This document shows, one piece after another, positions 8,016 through 11,578 of a stretch of DNA of 11,578 bases (its first letter is position 1; each line of letters begins with the position of its first letter). The translations under genes were made by a program, and so were the position numbers. Origin of the DNA: Hyphomicrobiales bacterium (GTDB lineage: Bacteria; Pseudomonadota; Alphaproteobacteria; Rhizobiales; Beijerinckiaceae); the NCBI GenBank assembly GCA_003567055.1, contig PXAW01000300.1:1-11578 (forward strand). Direction: 5' to 3'. A model generated the notes under the pieces. That model ran no database searches. It was not told the origin of the DNA and saw nothing but the letters and a program-made list of their open reading frames with translations.

Positions 8016-9389
8016 TCAGCGCATCGCGTCCCAGCGATCCTGGATCATGCGGGCGACATCCTCGGCATCGGCGCCGGTGGTATAGTCGACCATGCCGGTC
8101 CAGAAGGCGCCGGCCCCGATCTCGCCGGGCATCAGATCGGACGCGTCGAAGCGGAAAGTGGTCGCCTCGAGCAGGATCTCGCCCATGGCGCGCAGGGCAT
8201 CGTCGCCGTAAGCCTCCGGATTGGCCTCGAGATAGGGGGTGAGGAAGCCCGATTGTGCCATCCAGATCTCATGCGCGATCGGGGTCTGCAGGAACGCCAT
8301 CAGGCCGCGTGCGGCTTCCGAATCGTCGGCGATCGCAAACAGCGTGCCCGCACCCATGACCGGGTTGCCGAGATCGCGATCCTCGAAGGCGGGGAAATAG
8401 AAGAAATCGACGTCGAAGCCGTATTCCGTGCCTTCGGGGAAGAAGGTCGGGATGAAGCTTGCCTGCTTGTGCATGTAGCAGCCGGGCGGGAAGGTGAAGA
8501 GCCCGGCCGGGCTGTCGCGGAAATCGGTCGTGGGGACGGCCTCGACACCGCCGGCGACGAAATCGTCATTGCGGGCAAACCAGCCATAGGCTTCGATCGC
8601 CTCGATCACGCGAGGATCGTCGAAGGGGATGGAATTGTCGACCCAGCCGTCATAGATCTCCGGCTCGTGCAGGCGCAGCATCAGATCCTCGACCCGGTCG
8701 GTTGCCGGCCAGCCGGTCGCGGCGCCGGCGCCGAGACCGATGCACCAGGGCGTGCCGCCATCGGCGACGATCTCTTCCGTGAGCGCCTTGAGTTCCTCCA
8801 TGGTCTGAGGAATGTCGTATCCCGCCTCGAAGAACTGGTCCGGGCTGTACCAGACGAGGGATTTGACATCGACCTTGTAGAAGAAACCGTAGAGCGCATC
8901 ATCGCCGTCCGGCCCGGTGAAACTGCCCAGATCGACCCAGGATTCCCCGGCGGAGTAGTTCTCGCGCACCCAATCCGCCGTGTCTTCGCCGAGCGGTTCG
9001 AGGAAACCCTGGGCGGCCATGTCGGCGGCCAGTCCCGGCTGCGGGAAGACGGCGATGTTGGGCGCCGAGCCGGCCTGGGTCGAGATCACGATATCCTGCT
9101 CGAAACTGTCGGAGCCGGAATAGACGACCTCGGCGCCCGTCGCCTCGGCGAAATAGGCCAGAACGCTCTCCACGAGCCGCGCATCGAGGCCCGTCCATGG
9201 GCCGGCGACGGTCAGGCGCTCGCCGGAAAAATCATGGGCTTCGGCGAATGCTTCGAAACTCGCCCAGTTCAGCCGTTCGTCCTCACCGGGCGCGAAGACC
9301 AGATCCTGTGCCAGCGCCTCGTCGGAAAAGGCGGCGCCGCCGGCGATGATCGCCGCGAGCGCTACGCCGGCGCAGAGCTTGCGTTGCAT
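8016..9389 (-). CDS. aglE: Alpha-glucoside ABC transporter periplasmic binding protein AglE
   Basis: 457 residues, a cluster-B-like extracellular solute-binding protein that captures the sugar in the periplasm and delivers it to AglFG. An N-terminal signal peptide is clear: basic MQRK, a hydrophobic core to about residue 20, and a likely cleavage site ALA|QD after residue 27. No lipobox is present, so it should be soluble. The mature part shows the expected features of this family, such as RLTVAGPWTGLDARLVESVLAYF near the start and the aromatic-rich middle (GFFYKVDVKSLVWYSPDQFFEAGY). An in-frame ATG 48 bp further upstream exists. I chose 9389 because it gives a proper signal peptide and has a strong Shine-Dalgarno (AGGGAGGT, 9396-9403) 6 bp away. 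It is the first gene of the agl transport operon; substrate choice is inferred from the cluster. Confidence 0.9.
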   Translation of the reverse strand: MQRKLCAGVALAAIIAGGAAFSDEALAQDLVFAPGEDERLNWASFEAFAEAHDFSGERLTVAGPWTGLDARLVESVLAYFAEATGAEVVYSGSDSFEQDIVISTQAGSAPNIAVFPQPGLAADMAAQGFLEPLGEDTADWVRENYSAGESWVDLGSFTGPDGDDALYGFFYKVDVKSLVWYSPDQFFEAGYDIPQTMEELKALTEEIVADGGTPWCIGLGAGAATGWPATDRVEDLMLRLHEPEIYDGWVDNSIPFDDPRVIEAIEAYGWFARNDDFVAGGVEAVPTTDFRDSPAGLFTFPPGCYMHKQASFIPTFFPEGTEYGFDVDFFYFPAFEDRDLGNPVMGAGTLFAIADDSEAARGLMAFLQTPIAHEIWMAQSGFLTPYLEANPEAYGDDALRAMGEILLEATTFRFDASDLMPGEIGAGAFWTGMVDYTTGADAEDVARMIQDRWDAMR

Positions 9390-9506
9390 GAGCAAACCTC
9401 CCTGGTTTTGAGCCGTTCCGTCGGGCGTATCGGGCAATCTCCGCCATCCCGGATCGAGAAACGACTGCTTTTAGGTTGTTCTTACGCTCCCCCATCATGA
9501 TGCGCG

Positions 9507-9534
9507 TGTCAATGCGGCAATGCGCGATTACGCA
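9507..9534 (-). promoter_or_regulatory. Candidate aglE -35 element with adjacent dyad
   Basis: A perfect TTGACA on the minus strand (9512-9507) lies about 120 bp upstream of the aglE start; no good -10 follows at 17 bp (GAGCGT). Directly upstream lie the CAATGCG direct repeats and a partial dyad, TGCGCGATTACGCA (9521-9534), which could be a regulator site. Confidence 0.3.
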
Positions 9535-9551
9535 GATCTGAACAGGATCTG
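9533..9551. repeat. Inverted repeat CAGATC / GATCTG
   Basis: CAGATC (9533-9538) and GATCTG (9546-9551) form 6-bp inverted arms; the left part is also inside the 8-bp palindrome CAGATCTG. A third GATCT occurs at 9562-9566. Position upstream of the aglE promoter candidate fits an operator, but the motif is short. Confidence 0.3.
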
Positions 9552-9654
9552 TACGGTATTGGATCTATCGGCCCGTGTTGAGAATCGGACAGGCGCGGCG
9601 ATTTGCAGCAATATCGTTGCAGATGAATCGTAACGCTGCAGGGATGGCAGGCAG

Positions 9655-9679
9655 ATTATTTCTTGCAGTGCAAAATAAT
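9655..9679. promoter_or_regulatory. AT-rich imperfect palindrome, possible operator
   Basis: ATTATT (9655-9660), a TC bulge, then TTGCA-G-TGCAA (9663-9673) and AATAAT (9674-9679) form an inverted repeat of 11 bp per arm. It lies near the middle of the divergent region, in AT-rich DNA, where a shared regulator of both operons could bind. Confidence 0.4.
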
Positions 9680-9693
9680 ATTTCAATCGTTGA

Positions 9694-9724
9694 TTTGTAA
9701 GCTTTGTAGCGCTTTTTGTATCTT
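9694..9724 (+). promoter_or_regulatory. Candidate promoter of the kinase-aglA unit with TTTGTA repeats
   Basis: TTGTAA (9695-9700) and TATCTT (9719-9724), 18 bp apart, each match the sigma-70 consensus at four of six positions. The same stretch contains three TTTGTA repeats (9694-9699, 9703-9708, 9715-9720) and the palindrome AGCGCT (9708-9713), a core often seen in LacI-family operators. If used, the leader of the kinase mRNA would be about 195 nt and would include both downstream hairpins. Confidence 0.3.
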
Positions 9725-9834
9725 GATCCAGGCTGCGCGCCGGAGCCGATTATTGTGCGTTGCGGCGAGGGAAAATGCACTTGTGATCGCTGTATGGTGC
9801 TTGCGACACGGCATCTTGCATGCACAATCTCGCG

Positions 9835-9863
9835 GCGACGTGGCGGGATTTCCGCCGCGTCGT
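9835..9863 (+). other. Leader hairpin A upstream of the kinase gene
   Basis: Arms 9835-9846 and 9852-9863 form a 12-bp stem: ten Watson-Crick pairs (CGACG/CGTCG and GGCGG/CCGCC) plus G-U pairs at 9841/9857 and 9835/9863. The loop is GATTT. The two G-U pairs are allowed only in the plus-strand RNA, which fits a function in the kinase transcript. Confidence 0.5.
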
Positions 9864-9874
9864 GCCGGCTTGCC

Positions 9875-9898
9875 GTGATCGCCTTTCCGGGCGATCGC
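9875..9898 (+). other. Leader hairpin B next to the kinase start
   Basis: GTGATCGCC (9875-9883) pairs with GGCGATCGC (9890-9898), nine pairs with one U-G, around a 6-nt loop TTTCCG. Its 3' arm ends 28 nt before the ATG. No T-tract follows. It could affect ribosome access to a start that has no clear Shine-Dalgarno. Confidence 0.45.
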
Positions 9899-9926
9899 TC
9901 CCGCATCGCTCGAAGTTCGGACAAGC

Positions 9927-10898
9927 ATGATTCTCGTATGTGGTGAAGCGCTCGTCGATCTTCTCGTCGATCCGCAGGGCGCGGATCTCGCGGCGCGACC
10001 GGTGCCGGGCGGATCGGCCTTCAATTGCGCTGTCGGGCTCGCGCGGCTCGGCGCCGAGAACGGTTTCGAAGCGGGCTATCTCGGTGGCCTCTCCGCAGAC
10101 GTGTTCGGGCGATGGCTGCGCGCGCGGCTGCACGCGGAAGGCGTCGTGCCGGCATCGGCGACCGAGAGCGCTCATCCCACACGCATCGTCGCCGTCTCCC
10201 GCGATGCGGCCGGTGAGCCGGCTTACGGGTTCTACGGCGAGCACGTCGCCGATCTCGACCTGCCCGCCGACGCGCTCATGCTCCGCGATGATTCGCCCGT
10301 GCGGGCGCTGGTCATCGGCTCCTTCCCGATTGCGCTGGAGCCCTCCGGCGACGCCTTGCGCAGCCTCGTTGCGCGCGAAGCGGGCCGGCGGCTGATCAGC
10401 CTCGACCCCAATCTGCGCCCGGCGCTCACGCCCCCTGACGCGGCCTGGCGCGGTGCCTTCGAGGCCTGTCTGGCAAAGGCCGACATCGTCAAGGCGAGCG
10501 CGGCGGATCTCGCGACCGGTTACGATGATCCGCATGGCTTTGCGGCGCGCGCGCTCGCCGGTCACGGGGGCGCCGGCCCAGCCGTCGTCATCGTCACCGA
10601 TGGCGGCGCCGACGCGCGGCTGCATCATCGCGATTTCATGCTGACCGTGCGCCCGCCGCAGGTAAGGGTCGTCGATGCGGTGGGCGCTGGCGACAGTATT
10701 CATGCCGCATTTCTGGCGGCTTTGGCCCGCTACGGTCCCTTCGATCGCGCGGGTCTCGCGGCCTGCGGCGCGGATGCCATGCGCTTCCCGCTCGCCTATG
10801 CCGCGAGTGCGGCGGCGCTGACCTGCACCCGTGCCGGTGCCGACCCGCCCGATCACGCATCGATCATGCAACGCATCGGCGATGCCGTCGTTTCGTAA
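9927..10898 (+). CDS. PfkB-family sugar kinase, probable fructokinase
   Basis: 323 residues, a cytoplasmic ribokinase-fold kinase that transfers phosphate from ATP to a sugar. The start MILVCGEALVDLL is the canonical beginning of fructokinase-type PfkB proteins. Signature 1 is GGSAFNCAVGLARLG (28-42). FYGEHVADL follows in the lid or substrate region, and SLDPNLRP (158-165) is typical of fructokinases. Signature 2 is DAVGAGDSIHAAFL (250-263), with catalytic Asp256 and the GAGD anion hole; the residue after GAGDS is Ile where Phe is usual. The next gene, 29 bp downstream, is an alpha-glucosidase. Release of fructose from sucrose by that enzyme would give this kinase its substrate, so fructose is the best guess; ribose, ketodeoxygluconate and others cannot be excluded. 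No good Shine-Dalgarno precedes the ATG and two hairpins lie upstream. Confidence 0.87.
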   Translation: MILVCGEALVDLLVDPQGADLAARPVPGGSAFNCAVGLARLGAENGFEAGYLGGLSADVFGRWLRARLHAEGVVPASATESAHPTRIVAVSRDAAGEPAYGFYGEHVADLDLPADALMLRDDSPVRALVIGSFPIALEPSGDALRSLVAREAGRRLISLDPNLRPALTPPDAAWRGAFEACLAKADIVKASAADLATGYDDPHGFAARALAGHGGAGPAVVIVTDGGADARLHHRDFMLTVRPPQVRVVDAVGAGDSIHAAFLAALARYGPFDRAGLAACGADAMRFPLAYAASAAALTCTRAGADPPDHASIMQRIGDAVVS

Positions 10899-10927
10899 GT
10901 GGATTTGATTGTGCAGGAGGCAGCCTG

Positions 10928-11578
10928 ATGGCGAGACAGCTGAGTCCGAGCGATCCGAACTGGTGGCGCCATGCCGTGGTCTACCAGATCTATCCGCGCT
11001 CCTTCCTTGACAGCAATGGCGACGGGATCGGCGATCTCGCCGGCATCGCCGCGCGGCTCGACTATGTCGCGGATCTGGGTGCGGATGCGATCTGGGTTTC
11101 GCCGTTCTTCGTCTCGCCGATGGAGGATTTCGGTTACGACGTGGCCGATTACTGCGATGTCGATCCGATCTTCGGGACCCTCGCCGATTGCGACGCGCTG
11201 ATCGCGGCGGCGCATGAGCGGGGCCTGCGCGTGATCATCGATCTGGTGCTATCGCACAGTTCGAATCGCCATCCCTGGTTTCGCGAGAGCCGCGCCAGCC
11301 GCGACAATCCAAAGGCGGACTGGTATGTCTGGGCCGATCCGAAGCCGGACGGCACCCCGCCCAACAACTGGCTGTCGATCTTCGGCGGGCCGGCCTGGGA
11401 ATGGGATTCGCGGCGCCGGCAATATTATCTGCACAATTTCCTCGCCTCCCAGCCGGACCTGAACTTCCACAACCCGCAGGTTCGCCAGGCCGCGCTCGAC
11501 GTGGCGCGGTTCTGGCTCGATCGCGGCGTCGACGGGTTCCGGCTCGATGTCGTGAATTTCTACTTTCACGACGCGGAA
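10928..11578 (+). CDS. aglA: GH13 alpha-glucosidase AglA, N-terminal part (3' truncated by window)
   Basis: 217 residues are visible, about 40 percent of a typical 520-560-residue enzyme. This is a glycoside hydrolase family 13 (beta/alpha)8 barrel that cleaves terminal alpha-glucosides in the cytoplasm. It begins with WWRHAVVYQIYPRSF, then DSNGDGIGDLAGI (28-40, the calcium-type loop) and AIWVSPFFVSPMEDFGYDV. Conserved region I is DLVLSHSS (105-112), with the Ser instead of Asn common in bacterial alpha-glucosidases. The QPDLN motif (175-179) marks the oligo-1,6-glucosidase/alpha-glucosidase group, and region II GFRLDVVNFY (203-212) holds the nucleophile Asp207. The acid/base Glu and third carboxylate lie beyond the window. 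No signal peptide is seen. AGGAGG (10915-10920), 7 bp from the ATG, is a strong ribosome-binding site. The context with aglEFGK supports the name; sucrose, maltose or trehalose activity cannot be told apart. Confidence 0.9.
   Translation, partial: MARQLSPSDPNWWRHAVVYQIYPRSFLDSNGDGIGDLAGIAARLDYVADLGADAIWVSPFFVSPMEDFGYDVADYCDVDPIFGTLADCDALIAAAHERGLRVIIDLVLSHSSNRHPWFRESRASRDNPKADWYVWADPKPDGTPPNNWLSIFGGPAWEWDSRRRQYYLHNFLASQPDLNFHNPQVRQAALDVARFWLDRGVDGFRLDVVNFYFHDAE

Larger units (their letters stand above)
9390..9926. promoter_or_regulatory. Divergent control region between aglE and the kinase gene
   Basis: 537 bp without a credible gene separate the leftward transport operon from the rightward kinase-glucosidase unit, so promoters for both must lie here. 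It contains several possible operator or leader elements, listed separately. Further small elements are the 8-bp palindrome ATCATGAT (9494-9501), the direct repeat CAATGCG (9510-9516 and 9518-9524), and TGCAGC/GCTGCA arms at 9604-9609 and 9635-9640. The middle part, about 9650-9730, is markedly AT-rich. No regulator gene of the LacI type, such as aglR, is present in the window. Confidence 0.7.

Noticed and set aside
7887..9500. 537-residue open frame on the plus strand opposite aglE
   Set aside because: Antisense shadow of a clear binding-protein gene with an intact signal peptide and ribosome-binding site.
9776..9805. TGTGATCG-containing stretch that looks like half a CRP site
   Set aside because: The second half TCACA is missing at the required spacing, so it does not make a CRP dimer site.
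9565..9924. 119-residue minus-strand frame inside the divergent control region
   Set aside because: It crosses hairpins and AT-rich promoter-like DNA, has no ribosome-binding site and no recognisable domain.

Overview
The window looks like chromosomal DNA of a high-GC alphaproteobacterium, most likely Hyphomicrobiales/Rhizobiales-like. Evidence is the dnaG-rpoD gene order, a long RpoD with a large acidic insert between regions 1.2 and 2, GC-rich codon use, and an alpha-glucoside transporter of the type known as aglEFGK in Sinorhizobium meliloti. I cannot name the genus.

Left part (1-3237, + strand): the 3' end of DNA primase (dnaG), then a probable intrinsic terminator (481-514), then rpoD for the primary sigma factor (747-2807). 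A small hotdog-fold acyl-CoA thioesterase follows 19 bp later and probably shares the rpoD transcript. A Crp/Fnr-family regulator (3238-4053, - strand) meets the thioesterase tail to tail with only 9 bp between stop codons. Upstream of the regulator lies about 590 bp without a credible gene. It is clearly more AT-rich than its surroundings and holds a perfect 19-bp palindrome (4246-4264), a perfect TTGACA hexamer and several smaller inverted repeats.

Right part (4644-11578): an alpha-glucoside uptake and catabolism locus built as two divergent units. Leftwards run the periplasmic binding protein (aglE), two inner-membrane permeases (aglF, aglG) and the ATPase (aglK). Two consecutive GC-rich hairpins sit between aglE and aglF, and the aglF stop codon overlaps the aglG ribosome-binding site. 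Rightwards run a PfkB-family sugar kinase, probably a fructokinase, and a GH13 alpha-glucosidase (aglA) cut by the window end. A plausible pathway is import of sucrose or a related alpha-glucoside, hydrolysis in the cytoplasm by AglA, and phosphorylation of the released fructose by the kinase. The 537-bp divergent control region holds several inverted repeats, and two consecutive hairpins lie in the probable leader of the kinase, which lacks a good Shine-Dalgarno sequence.

All protein genes belong to known families, and I see no novel enzyme system, mobile element, CRISPR array, tRNA or rRNA. The most open questions concern non-coding structure: the palindrome upstream of the Crp/Fnr gene, the leader hairpins of the kinase, the aglE-aglF hairpins, and the missing agl regulator.
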